Of a stretch of 64,000 nt of DNA, positions 36,881 through 45,528 are shown piece by piece. The position numbers were made by a program, and so were the translations under genes. Numbering within the stretch: position 1 is the stretch's first letter; each line of letters opens with the position of its first letter. The notes under the pieces were generated by a model. That model was given only the letters and a program-made list of their open reading frames with translations. It made no database searches and had not been told where the DNA came from. The stretch is taken from assembly GCF_000425725.1 (NCBI RefSeq), contig NZ_AUDZ01000013.1, positions 310,001-374,000 of the forward strand, written 5' to 3'. This stretch comes from Halomonas halocynthiae DSM 14573 (lineage in GTDB: Bacteria; Pseudomonadota; Gammaproteobacteria; Pseudomonadales; Halomonadaceae).

Positions 36881-36967
36881 AAAAGACCGTGACTAACAAT
36901 GAGGAGGAGAAACCTGACAGGAGACTGGCAAGAACCCTGTCGGGCCATGGCGTCTCATCAACACCAT
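36852..36967 (-). ncRNA. Candidate Fur-regulated small RNA (about 115 nt)
   Basis: A minus-strand promoter with a Fur-box-like overlap (36974-37003) is followed about 115 bases later by a strong intrinsic terminator, with no convincing ORF between. The transcript would contain a hairpin (GACAGG 36941-36936 with CCTGTC 36921-36916), then an unstructured pyrimidine tract GGTTTCTCCTCCTCATTG (36914-36897) that could pair with ribosome-binding sites, then the terminator. This is the layout of RyhB/PrrF-like iron-sparing RNAs, though I see no sequence match to either. A 24-codon ORF inside it lacks a ribosome site. Confidence 0.55.
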
Positions 36968-36973
36968 GAATGT

Positions 36974-37003
36974 AGAGTAAATCATTCTCATTTGCGCTGT
37001 CAA
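36974..37003 (-). promoter_or_regulatory. sigma70 promoter overlapped by a Fur-box-like site
   Basis: Minus strand -35 TTGACA (37003-36998), 18-base spacer, -10 TACTCT (36979-36974). The spacer is filled by GCAAATGAGAATGATTTAC (36995-36977), which agrees with the 19-bp Fur consensus GATAATGATAATCATTATC at 13 positions by hand count. Confidence 0.65.
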
Positions 37004-37044
37004 CACAAACGAGAATCTTTTTTATTAAAGTGCTGTCGCGGCAC

Positions 37045-37962
37045 TCACGTGCCTGCAAGTTGTAGCCATAGGGGTAGGCTCAGCATGGCCAGTAGTGTTT
37101 GGCTGGTGATTAATGCTGCCATCAATTCGGCATCGCCACCCAGTTGTCGAGCCAGTATATATGCTGACGTGGCGGTGGGCAGGGCAGCAAACAGTAGCGC
37201 CACATCGCGGCTGACTGGGTCCAGCCCAACGATTTGACCAAGCAGCAGGACCAGCGCAGGCATGGCTACCAGCTTGATGCCATTGGCCAGCCAAATGCCG
37301 AGGTCGCGCCTTAATAATGATAAGGGGCGTAGGGCAACGCCAACTGCCACCAGTCCTAGTGGTAATGCGGCTCGTCCTAGCAGGGTGACGGCGGGTTCGC
37401 TCCAGCCCGGTAGGCCGACGCCAGACAGGTTCAGGATGATGCCCAATAAGCAAGCTAAAATCAGTGGGTTGCGGGTCAGCGCAACTATGCTGGCGCGTAG
37501 GCCAGCACTCCCCAGAGTGCCAGCGGCAACGAAACCTGCAACGCACATAACGTTAACCACAGGCACCATTAGGGCGACAGCAACGGCTGCCACGGTAGTG
37601 CCTGCGCTGCCGTGCAGTGCAGCGGCACCTGCTACACCTACGTATGTGTTAAAACGTAGAGACCCCTGAAATATGGAGGTAAAAGGGGCGGCTTCTAACG
37701 TGAGCTTTTTGCGTAATACCCACAGGAGGGCACCAAAAAAGAGCATTGCGCCCAGTAGCACTAACCCCAGCTGCCCCGCTGGCACGCTTCGCATATCGGC
37801 TTGGGCAAGTGTTGACACCAACATGGCTGGGAATAGCAGGGTATAAACCAGCCGTTCAAGGCGTGGCCAGAAGTCGCCGCCGGGTATATTAAGCCGCTGT
37901 AACACTAGGCCGAGAAGAATCAGCAGAAACAGCGGGCCAAGCGCGCTTGAGATACCTTCCAT
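37045..37962 (-). CDS. AEC-family (auxin efflux carrier type) transporter
   Basis: 305 residues from ATG 37962 (GGAGAC upstream); an ATG five codons earlier is possible. Ten predicted helices in two halves, with LVYTLLFPAMLVSTLAQ and ALRPLSLLRRDLG typical of the family. Bacterial AEC members move malonate, malate or other organic acids; the substrate is unknown here. The terminator at 36852-36880 lies downstream, with the sRNA promoter between. Confidence 0.85.
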   Translation of the reverse strand: MEGISSALGPLFLLILLGLVLQRLNIPGGDFWPRLERLVYTLLFPAMLVSTLAQADMRSVPAGQLGLVLLGAMLFFGALLWVLRKKLTLEAAPFTSIFQGSLRFNTYVGVAGAAALHGSAGTTVAAVAVALMVPVVNVMCVAGFVAAGTLGSAGLRASIVALTRNPLILACLLGIILNLSGVGLPGWSEPAVTLLGRAALPLGLVAVGVALRPLSLLRRDLGIWLANGIKLVAMPALVLLLGQIVGLDPVSRDVALLFAALPTATSAYILARQLGGDAELMAALITSQTLLAMLSLPLWLQLAGT

Positions 37963-38099
37963 GACATGCGTCTCCACTCATCAGGCTTACTGGTAGGTTA
38001 TTGGTATCTGCCAGCTCCCTGCGACAACGGCGCGCAGAGGATGCGATAGCAAATACTGTTAAGCTTACCTGTATCCTGCCCTCGGTGTAGTCAAGGCTT

Positions 38100-38609
38100 A
38101 TGAATACAGCGTCATCTTCCGTACAGGAATCCTCTTGGGTGCACTCGCCACAGATGCGTCTGTTGGTGATTGCCACCTTGATCACCCTTGGCTTAGCGCT
38201 ATGGTACTTACTGCGTTATGCGCTGGATGCTGACACTGACGTGCGCTGGGTTCCGCCGACTGGGACTTGTGATATTTCACAGGGGCCGTGTAGCACACCG
38301 CTAGGGGATGGCAAGCAGCTCATTTTTTCAATGCAGTCAGATGGTCCAATACATGCCTTAACGCTATTGCCGCTCGTGGTTGAGCTTGAAGGGGGCAGCG
38401 CAACGGCGGCTGTGGTGCGTTTTGAAGGTCTTGATATGGACATGGGGCTGCACCGTTTCCCGCTTACGGCTATGGGAGACATCTTTCAGGGAGAAGGCCA
38501 GATCGCGTTGTGTACTGAAGATATTATGGACTGGCGTGCCCGCGTGATTGTCGATACCCCTGATGGGCGAGTTGGAAGCTGGTTCGATTTTCAGGTGGTT
38601 AAAAATTAG
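38100..38609 (+). CDS. Membrane-anchored hypothetical protein upstream of sco
   Basis: 169 residues. One membrane helix (about 20-42) precedes a periplasmic domain with a Cys pair in TCDISQGPCSTPL and a GLDMDMGLHRFPL segment. Methionine/histidine content and linkage to a SenC gene 24 bases downstream hint at copper or cytochrome-oxidase assembly, but I do not recognise a named family. Confidence 0.7.
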   Translation: MNTASSSVQESSWVHSPQMRLLVIATLITLGLALWYLLRYALDADTDVRWVPPTGTCDISQGPCSTPLGDGKQLIFSMQSDGPIHALTLLPLVVELEGGSATAAVVRFEGLDMDMGLHRFPLTAMGDIFQGEGQIALCTEDIMDWRARVIVDTPDGRVGSWFDFQVVKN

Positions 38610-38633
38610 CATCATCCTATTAGGAGCTGTTGT

Positions 38634-39227
38634 ATGAAGCGCACAGGGCCGTGGGCAGTTGTGGCTGTGGTTGTTGTTGCTATCGCAGTAACATTGGCTG
38701 GCTGGTGGGGTGATCGTCAGCGAAATAGTGATGGCCTGCCCGAAGGTGGCGATATTGCTCTGAACTCTACTGTTGGTGAGTTCTCCCTTAGCCAATTGGA
38801 CGAGGATCAGCTGGCTGTGGTGTTTTTTGGCTATACCTGGTGTCCTGATGTTTGTCCGGTCAGCTTGGGTGTGCTGAATCACGTGCGCCAGCAACTCAAT
38901 GAGAAACAGCGTCAGCGAATTGTGCCGTTGATGGTATCGGTAGACCCTGAGCGCGACACGTTGGAGCGCTTAACAGAGTACCTTGCTTTTTTTGGCGATG
39001 GATTTATTGGTGCCACGGGCAGTGAGGCTGAACTGAAAGATATTGCAGAACGTTATCAGGTGGTGTGGCGTAAGGTTGATACCCCTGACTCGGCAGCAGA
39101 TTACACCATTGATCACAGCGCCTTACTGTATGTCGTCAATCGGGAGGGTGAAATACTGCGCCGCGTGCTGCACTCATCGACACCAGAGCCGCTACTGACG
39201 GCGCTGGAAGAGCAGCTTGGAATATAG
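38634..39227 (+). CDS. SCO1/SenC-family copper chaperone
   Basis: 197 residues. N-terminal membrane anchor (about 7-25), then a thioredoxin fold with the copper-binding CPDVC (in FFGYTWCPDVCPVSLG) and the distal histidine in YTIDHSALLY. It helps build the CuA site of cytochrome oxidase in the periplasm. AGGAG precedes the ATG. Probably co-transcribed with the gene at 38100. Confidence 0.92.
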   Translation: MKRTGPWAVVAVVVVAIAVTLAGWWGDRQRNSDGLPEGGDIALNSTVGEFSLSQLDEDQLAVVFFGYTWCPDVCPVSLGVLNHVRQQLNEKQRQRIVPLMVSVDPERDTLERLTEYLAFFGDGFIGATGSEAELKDIAERYQVVWRKVDTPDSAADYTIDHSALLYVVNREGEILRRVLHSSTPEPLLTALEEQLGI

Positions 39228-39271
39228 AGCAAGCTGGAACAGAGTTACTGGGTGCTTGAGTTCAGAGAAAG

Positions 39272-39306
39272 TCGCTTTCCGAGGCGCTGGCTGCCTCGGA
39301 AAGCGA
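39272..39306. terminator. Perfect 14-bp hairpin between convergent genes
   Basis: TCGCTTTCCGAGGC (39272-39285) and GCCTCGGAAAGCGA (39293-39306) pair without mismatch around GCTGGCT. No U-run follows on either strand. Between the ends of sco (39227) and the esterase (39348) it most likely terminates or protects both mRNAs. Confidence 0.65.
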
Positions 39307-39347
39307 GGTGATTAGGCGATACACTGACGTATTTTAGCTGCCTGCAG

Positions 39348-40457
39348 TCAACTCTCCGGGGCTGACTGCAAGGTATCCAGCATTTGCATCAGCGCGTTAG
39401 CCTGGCGGCCTTGGCGAGAGTCATGCAGTGGGTCAATTTGCCAGCTGCTTTCGGTGAAGCCCCACCAATCCCAGCAGCCTTGAGGGTTAGCCATACTTGG
39501 CTTGGCCTGTGGGTACAGTATCACGCGTTTTTCACGTGCGGCACGCTCATTCAAACCGCTGTGGCGAACAAAGCGTTCATCGCCATCGTTGGCACTCATG
39601 TTGCAACCGTGTAGCGCGATGCTAACTGGACAGCCACCAGCTTCGCAGGAAGCCGGAATGAACAGGTAGCCCTCATCGGCAAGGCCTCGGGCTTCAAAAT
39701 CGCTTTGGTCGAAGCGCACCAGTTTGCCTTGTTGACGTTGTTGCTGGCTGTCAGTTTCGGTGCTTTCATCATTGCTGAGTGGAGCAGGGCCGTGTAGCCA
39801 GTCCAAGGCTTCTTCAGCGACCTGTCGATCGCAGTTAAGTAAGTGGCTGCCACCGCCTGTAGCGCAGTCAGCACGCTGTATGTCATCCGAACTGGCGCTG
39901 CCCACTGGCCAGCCGTGAGCCGCGCCCTCGTCAACAATGCTCCGTAATTGCTGCTTGGGGTGGGTTAGCCACGCTTCTAGCTGTTGTGTTAACGATTGGC
40001 CAACTGAGAGAGCTACCACGGAATCAGCACTGCCGTGCCAGGTATACACACGCAGTGATGAGAGTTGCTGCGTTGGGCCGACTAACTCACGCTTTAGATA
40101 AGACTGATAGCGGTCGTTGATGGCATCCAGGTTGATCGGCCCTTTGGTCGTTAGCATGCATTGGGTTAGCGCTAAACTTAATGAACCCTGAGCGCAGCCC
40201 CAAGGACCTGCAGAAATGACTCCCAGGCCGACAAAGCGCTCGGGCCAAGCAACCGCTAGCTGGCTGGCCATATAGCCACCTGATGAAACCCCAATGACGC
40301 TGGTGTCGTCATTGGCGGCACCGAGCGCGGGAAGGGAGGCAGCTGGAGTATTGTCGTCGTCGGGCGTCGCTTGCTGTTTAGCCAGCAGCGGTGTGGTAAG
40401 CGCAACAGCCAGCCCCCCGAGGAGGCTGGCTGTCAGTAGCGTAGTTCTGGTTTTCAT
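39348..40457 (-). CDS. Secreted PHB-depolymerase-like esterase
   Basis: 369 residues from ATG 40457 (MKTRTTLLTASLLGG). Signal peptide about 1-26. Nucleophile motif GVSSGGYMASQLAVAWPE; second conserved region SIALHGCNMSANDG and the C-terminal YPQAKPSMANPQGCWDWWGF, as in poly(3-hydroxyalkanoate) depolymerase-like proteins. Halomonads store PHB, but the true substrate is not shown by the sequence. Five bases downstream of the FKBP gene. Confidence 0.82.
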   Translation of the reverse strand: MKTRTTLLTASLLGGLAVALTTPLLAKQQATPDDDNTPAASLPALGAANDDTSVIGVSSGGYMASQLAVAWPERFVGLGVISAGPWGCAQGSLSLALTQCMLTTKGPINLDAINDRYQSYLKRELVGPTQQLSSLRVYTWHGSADSVVALSVGQSLTQQLEAWLTHPKQQLRSIVDEGAAHGWPVGSASSDDIQRADCATGGGSHLLNCDRQVAEEALDWLHGPAPLSNDESTETDSQQQRQQGKLVRFDQSDFEARGLADEGYLFIPASCEAGGCPVSIALHGCNMSANDGDERFVRHSGLNERAAREKRVILYPQAKPSMANPQGCWDWWGFTESSWQIDPLHDSRQGRQANALMQMLDTLQSAPES

Positions 40458-40461
40458 GCGC

Positions 40462-41157
40462 TTATTTCTTATCGGCGGCATCAACACCGAGCAACTCGAC
40501 TTTGAATATCAGCGTTTCATTCGGGCCAATCGGTCCTTGACCATGTTTGCCATAGGCCAGCTCAGAAGGAATCACTAGCTCCCATGTATCGCCTTCGCTC
40601 ATCAGTGTAAGCGCTTCCTGCCACCCTTCGATGACTTGGCCGACTTTAAACTGAACCGGCTCTCCGCGCTCGTAGGAGCTGTCAAACACCGTTCCGTCAA
40701 TCAGTGTGCCTTCATAATGCACTTCAACGCTGTCGCCAGCTTTGGGCATAGCGCCATCACCGGATTCCAGTACACGGTATTGCAACCCTGATTCGGTAAC
40801 AGTGACGCCATCCTTGTCGGCATTTTCATCAAGAAATGTTTGGCTTTCAGCTGCGTTAGCTTCGGCGGCGGCTTCGGCCTGGGCCGCGCGGTTACGCATA
40901 GCTTCCTCTTGGAAATCGGTCAGTGTTTTGGCCATCTCCTCATCACTCAAGGCAAGCTCTTCGCCGGCGAAAACATCCTCGATCGCTTGGGTGAAGCTAT
41001 CGATATCCAGGTCATCAACATCCTGGTAAATGGATTGTCCCAGTGTGGCGCCTAAGCTGTAGCTTAATTTCTGCTGTTCAGTATCAAGTGCAGCGAAAGT
41101 CAGTGACGAAGCGCCAAGTAGCGCAACTAGTGACGCAGAGGTTAGCAATGTTTTCAT
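40462..41157 (-). CDS. FKBP-type peptidyl-prolyl isomerase (FkpA/Mip type)
   Basis: 231 residues from ATG 41157 (MKTLLTSASLVALLG). Signal peptide about 1-22 ending FAA, N-terminal dimerisation helices (about 25-110, with an alanine-rich AQAEAAAEANAAES linker), and the FKBP domain (about 120-225: SVEVHYEGTLIDGTVFDSSYERGEPVQF, VIPSELAYGKHGQG). A periplasmic folding catalyst. First of a two-gene unit with the esterase. Confidence 0.92.
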   Translation of the reverse strand: MKTLLTSASLVALLGASSLTFAALDTEQQKLSYSLGATLGQSIYQDVDDLDIDSFTQAIEDVFAGEELALSDEEMAKTLTDFQEEAMRNRAAQAEAAAEANAAESQTFLDENADKDGVTVTESGLQYRVLESGDGAMPKAGDSVEVHYEGTLIDGTVFDSSYERGEPVQFKVGQVIEGWQEALTLMSEGDTWELVIPSELAYGKHGQGPIGPNETLIFKVELLGVDAADKK

Positions 41158-41362
41158 GAAACAACCTTGTCGAATTGATGCAGTTTTGCACCGTTTAGTG
41201 TGTGACAAATGTTGGACACTAGCAGAAGCGGCTGGGTTCCGCAGCCAAGCAGTTAATTAGTGTAACTTTAATGGAGGGGGGTGTTTTGGTGTAGATATGT
41301 CGCCTTGACATGTAGGGGTCTTTACTCTTCCCTATATGTACCAATATAAAAAGGAGAGCGTA

Positions 41363-42391
41363 ATGAAATTGCAAAAGGTAGCGTTAGGAGTTGCAGTTGC
41401 AAGCATGATGGGCGTAGCGACAACCGCCAGCGCAGAAACCTGGCGCTTTGGTCTTGAGGAGATCGAGGGCAGCGTCCAGCATGGTTACGCAGAAGAATTT
41501 AAACGGCTTGTTGAAGAAAAAACCGACGGCGACGTTACTGTTCAACTCCTTCCTTATGGTAAGTGGGGGTCGACCTATTCGGCGCTCTATGACGCTATTC
41601 AGGGAGGCTCCATTCAAATGGGCTTTGGCTCGGGCGCTCTGGGTGGCACCGTGCCGGAAAGTCAGCTTCTCAGTCTTAACTTTGTTATGCCGGCCGATGA
41701 GATGGAAGCCGTCACCGTACTCAATTCAGATGAATTTCTGAAAAGCGATGCCTGGCAGGAATCGTTCCGCGAGCGTGGCTTAGTGCCGCTGGCTGAGCTT
41801 GCCGAAGGCTATCAGGTGTGGACAACCAATAAGGAAGTCACCACGCCAGCAGATATGGATAACCTCCAGATTCGTGTCATGGACAACAGCTTGCTGCGCG
41901 AGACGTACAAAGGCTATGGCGCCTCGCCTATTTCGATCGCTTATGGCGAACTGTACAGCGCACTGCAGCAAGGGCAGGCAGAAGGCAACATTCAGCCAGT
42001 ATTTGCCCATGAAGAAATGGGCTTTTATGAAGTTCAGGACTACCTGATTTTTGCCAAGCAATCACAGTTCTTGGCTACGTTAATGGGGAACCTGGAGTGG
42101 TATGACAGCCTGAGCGATGAGCAGCGCTCTATGCTTGACGATGTCACCAGTGAGCTGGTGCAGGTTGGCCATGATATTCAGACGGAGTTTAACTCTACAC
42201 GTTTGGAAACGATCAAGGAGAATAGCGATATCACGGTTATTGAGCTGACAGATGAGCAGCGCGAACAATTCCGTGAGAAAGTTGAGCCGGTACGCGAGAT
42301 CTTTGTTGAAGATGTCGGCGAACGTGGTGGTCAGGCCCTTGAAATTCTGCTGGAGCAGTTCGGCTCTAGTGACAACGCGGAAGAAAAATAA
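41363..42391 (+). CDS. dctP: TRAP transporter solute-binding protein DctP
   Basis: 342 residues from ATG 41363, with AAAGGAGAG upstream. Signal peptide about 1-24 (TASAE). DctP fold, with the central GYQVWTTNKEVTTPADMDNLQIRVM segment containing the conserved arginine that binds a carboxylate. It captures organic acids in the periplasm for the DctQM permease. Unusually, it faces dctM tail to tail rather than preceding dctQ. Confidence 0.93.
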   Translation: MKLQKVALGVAVASMMGVATTASAETWRFGLEEIEGSVQHGYAEEFKRLVEEKTDGDVTVQLLPYGKWGSTYSALYDAIQGGSIQMGFGSGALGGTVPESQLLSLNFVMPADEMEAVTVLNSDEFLKSDAWQESFRERGLVPLAELAEGYQVWTTNKEVTTPADMDNLQIRVMDNSLLRETYKGYGASPISIAYGELYSALQQGQAEGNIQPVFAHEEMGFYEVQDYLIFAKQSQFLATLMGNLEWYDSLSDEQRSMLDDVTSELVQVGHDIQTEFNSTRLETIKENSDITVIELTDEQREQFREKVEPVREIFVEDVGERGGQALEILLEQFGSSDNAEEK

Positions 42392-42508
42392 GCAGGCTGC
42401 CTGATTTGGGCTGATGCTTTTGGCGGGCCCCAGTAATGACTGACTTGCTGGGTCTTGCCTCTGGAAAGTTACCTTCGCCTTAAATCAGTTATAACACGCT
42501 GTGCTACC

Positions 42509-42559
42509 AAACCGGTTGATCTGTTGCCCATAAAGGGCGGCTGGATTAACCGGTTTTTT
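42509..42559 (+). terminator. Intrinsic terminator after dctP
   Basis: AAACCGGTT (42509-42517) pairs with AACCGGTTT (42548-42556), followed by a U-run to 42559. The long loop contains a second small stem (GCCC/GGGC). Confidence 0.7.
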
Positions 42560-42636
42560 ATATGTTTCGTCTATATGTGTGCATGATTTTAAGGTGACAA
42601 CACGCGTCGGTGTTCCGTTGTGGCTGAGATAGAAAG

Positions 42637-42666
42637 CGCTCAGGGCACCCTAGGGTGCCCTGAGCG
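42637..42666. terminator. 30-bp perfect palindrome between dctP and dctM
   Basis: Positions 42637-42666 read the same on both strands (arm CGCTCAGGGCACCCT). The arm is flanked by AAAG before and TTTG after, giving short U-runs in both directions. Its place between convergent genes fits a bidirectional terminator. Confidence 0.75.
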
Positions 42667-42715
42667 TTTGCGTGTGACGATAAAGGGGTGGTGGCCAGGG
42701 TCATACCCCCTGGCT

Positions 42716-43999
42716 TTAGGAGCCTCCCAGCGAAGGTAGCAGCAGTGAGATCTGCGGGAAGAAAATCAGCAGGAAGGTAGCCAGCACCATGATGGCAATG
42801 AACGGTGGTGTGCCACGGATGACATCCATATACGGACGACGGAAGACGGCGATAGCGGTGAAGATGTCACAGCCAAAAGGCGGTGTTGCCGAACCGATGG
42901 CAGCCTGTAGCGTCACGATAACACCTACGTGTACAGGATCCAGGCCTGTTGCAACGACCAGAGGCTTGAAAATCGGCACTAAGATCAGGATGACCACAAT
43001 AGGGTCAACGAACATGCAGCCAATAAAGAAGGCGGCAGCAATCAACATCAGAGCCAGTGTTTGGTTATCACCAATTCCATCAATCATTGGGCCAAGAATC
43101 TGCTCCGGCACGCCAGCGGTTCCCAGCGTTTGGGAGAATGCTGCGCCGATAGCTACCAGAATAAAGACGACGGCGGTGATCAGGCCGGTAGACATGGCCA
43201 GGCTGCCAAGGTCGCGGATGGAAACTTGACGATAAATAATCACTTCAAGGATCAGCGCATAGGCGACGGCTACGGCCGATGCTTCAACAGCGCTGAAAAA
43301 GCCACCGTAGATGCCGCCAACCACAATAATCGGAAAGCCCATAGGTAAGGCAACCTTGCGGATGGTGGTCCAGCGCTCGGCCCAGGTAGCACGCGGTTCT
43401 GGCTCAATGCCTTTGATGCGTGCATCGAGGTAGCAGTAGATGGCAAACAGCCCCAGTATCATCAGGCCCGGTAGCACGCCTGCCAGGAACAGGTCGCCGA
43501 TAGAGGTTTTCATCACCACGCCATAGATGATGAAGCCGATGCTGGGCGGAATCAGCAACGCGATATCACTGGCGTTGATAATCAGAGCCAAAGTAAAGGA
43601 ATCGGAATAGCCTTTGGCCAGCAAGCGCGGGCGCATGGGGCCACCCATGGCGACAACTGTGGCCTGGGTTGAGCCAGAGACTGCGCCAAACAGAGCGCAG
43701 GATGCCGCAGTGGTAATCGGCAGTCCGCCGCGGATGTGGCGGGTGAACGCATCGACTACATCTAGCAGGCGGTTAGCGGTGTGCCCTTTGGTTAGGATGT
43801 CTGCAGCGAAAATGAACATGGGTACGGCTGCCAGTACCCAACTGCCGACCCCGTTGATCATCCAGCTTACGGCTTGATCGGGGCCAAAAAAAGTCATGTC
43901 GGTGAACATCATATAAAAGGTGCCTACCGCCAAGGGAACCATCATCGGGAACCCGAGCAGTAGGAGAACAAGCATTATGATACCTAGCAAAGCCAGCAT
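42716..43999 (-). CDS. dctM: TRAP transporter large permease DctM
   Basis: 427 residues, about twelve helices, with typical DctM features (FIFAADILTKG, ASCALFGAVSGSTQATVVAMG, LLIPPSIGFIIYGVV, GCMFVDPIVVILILVPIFKPL). It is the sodium-coupled channel subunit working with DctQ and DctP. Lies 29 bases downstream of dctQ. Confidence 0.94.
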   Translation of the reverse strand: MLALLGIIMLVLLLLGFPMMVPLAVGTFYMMFTDMTFFGPDQAVSWMINGVGSWVLAAVPMFIFAADILTKGHTANRLLDVVDAFTRHIRGGLPITTAASCALFGAVSGSTQATVVAMGGPMRPRLLAKGYSDSFTLALIINASDIALLIPPSIGFIIYGVVMKTSIGDLFLAGVLPGLMILGLFAIYCYLDARIKGIEPEPRATWAERWTTIRKVALPMGFPIIVVGGIYGGFFSAVEASAVAVAYALILEVIIYRQVSIRDLGSLAMSTGLITAVVFILVAIGAAFSQTLGTAGVPEQILGPMIDGIGDNQTLALMLIAAAFFIGCMFVDPIVVILILVPIFKPLVVATGLDPVHVGVIVTLQAAIGSATPPFGCDIFTAIAVFRRPYMDVIRGTPPFIAIMVLATFLLIFFPQISLLLPSLGGS

Positions 44000-44028
44000 G
44001 CGATCGTCCTCGATTTATTGTTTAACGT

Positions 44029-44673
44029 TTACTTGTCACGCTGCCCTGTCTCGGCATTGCCACTATTGGAGGTTGCTGTCTGAAGCTCTTCAGTAGGGAC
44101 TTCGTCAAACATTTCCCTGTCTCTGAAGGTGCGGTAAATATTACGGCTGACCATATTGCGAATGGTGGTTAGGACATATTGAATACCGGCCAGGGTGAAA
44201 CCGATGGGTAGTGCGAGGTACACAATCCATAGTGGAATGTGTAAGGACGAGCTGGTTCTGCCGCGCGAGTGTAGTACCGAAACATAGTCGGCAGAGAGGT
44301 AAGCAAAGTAAAACATCAGGATAGCAGTACCAATACTGATGATAATGAGGAGTACCTTGCGAGGAGTCCCGCTGAGTTGTTCATAAATGGCTGACATACT
44401 GATGTGTCGAGCATTGCGTGCCGCATAACCAACCCCTACGAAGGTAATTACCACAATAAGCATCTCGGTAACTTCGTAAGTGCCAGGGATACCTTTGCTG
44501 AACAGTAGGTTGCTGACTACATGGCTACTCATTAGCAGCGCCATGACGAGGATGCTGGTAGTAATGATCCACTTCTCTAGCATGCCAAGCGCACGGTCTA
44601 GCTTGCTGAGCGGGCGCATTATCTTGCGTATTCGGCGGCGGCGTATATTGTTGGGCTTGGGTTGTAGGCTCAT
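44029..44673 (-). CDS. dctQ: TRAP transporter small permease DctQ
   Basis: 214 residues from ATG 44673 (AGGTG upstream); later in-frame ATGs are possible. Four helices (about 35-55, 70-90, 107-127, 145-165), with a basic N-terminus and a polar C-terminal tail longer than usual. Couples DctP to DctM. The 265 bases upstream hold no gene and presumably its promoter. Confidence 0.9.
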   Translation of the reverse strand: MSLQPKPNNIRRRRIRKIMRPLSKLDRALGMLEKWIITTSILVMALLMSSHVVSNLLFSKGIPGTYEVTEMLIVVITFVGVGYAARNARHISMSAIYEQLSGTPRKVLLIIISIGTAILMFYFAYLSADYVSVLHSRGRTSSSLHIPLWIVYLALPIGFTLAGIQYVLTTIRNMVSRNIYRTFRDREMFDEVPTEELQTATSNSGNAETGQRDK

Positions 44674-44947
44674 ATGGTGCACCTGCTTGGCGCTGGCCTA
44701 CCGACACAGAGCGGTGGCTTTCTCTGGCCGAAGCCTGTTGACTGCAAAGTGCTGGCGGTCATGGTCCGATCCTTTTTTTATTTGCAGGAAGTCATGTTGT
44801 TATGCGGCACTGACTTCTGACGCTACAGAATTTGATGAGAAGCTGCCACTCTCTCAAAGCGCCAGTGTTGACGGATAGCAATGTTGTTAGGACGTTAGCG
44901 GGAGATAGCGAGATTATTGTTAATAATAGTAATAGTGATTTGGCGGT

Positions 44948-45475
44948 TTAATTACAACGTGCTTGAGAGGCTAGCACGTCGAGGCTGAGGTAAGCCGCCT
45001 GTGCGTCCCCCGAGACTCGGTTGGCAGCCTGAACGGTCCAGTTGTCGTCGGTGGCTTGTTGTGCGCGTACTACGTGGCCTTGATAGGTTAGCTGCTCTAG
45101 TTGGCGCAGCGCCTCCTGTTCGGCGAGCAGTTCGGCTTGCTTAATCGTTTGGCGCAACTTTTCACGCTCCGGGTTCCCTGCGCACAAGGGTTTTAGTGTA
45201 CGACGCTGAAGCCTCAGCGGAGCGGTTATCTCGCGTTGCCATGTGCGCACGGGGTTCAGTAATAGCGCCGCGTGTTCAGTCAATGTCAGACCATGGTATG
45301 AGAGCCAGCACATCCACAGTAGCTCACAGACATCTAGCCCAGCGTCATCCTGAAGCGTTAGACACGCTTTCTCGACGCCGGGGCGGGCATAAAGTGTTAA
45401 GGCAAAATTCCAAAGAGGGTGATTCTTCAGTTCACGCCGCATCTGTGGCGTCAATTCGGTAGAATTGGTATTCAT
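44948..45475 (-). CDS. TIGR02444-type hypothetical protein
   Basis: 175 residues. N-terminal LWNFALTLYARPGVEKACLTLQDDAGLDVCELLWMCWL is the conserved core of this uncharacterised family, usually next to an ABC-F gene as here. Divergent from the ABC-F gene. The second half is helical and charged. Confidence 0.82.
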   Translation of the reverse strand: MNTNSTELTPQMRRELKNHPLWNFALTLYARPGVEKACLTLQDDAGLDVCELLWMCWLSYHGLTLTEHAALLLNPVRTWQREITAPLRLQRRTLKPLCAGNPEREKLRQTIKQAELLAEQEALRQLEQLTYQGHVVRAQQATDDNWTVQAANRVSGDAQAAYLSLDVLASQARCN

Positions 45476-45528
45476 TTATGGCTGTTGCCTCTGAGGTGGC
45501 GGCTTCATGCATTGTTAGTGGAGTTGGC

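Noticed and set aside
36843-37058. 71-codon minus-strand ORF across the candidate sRNA
   Set aside because: Starts upstream of the promoter, has no ribosome site and ends inside the terminator; the promoter-terminator layout fits a noncoding RNA better.
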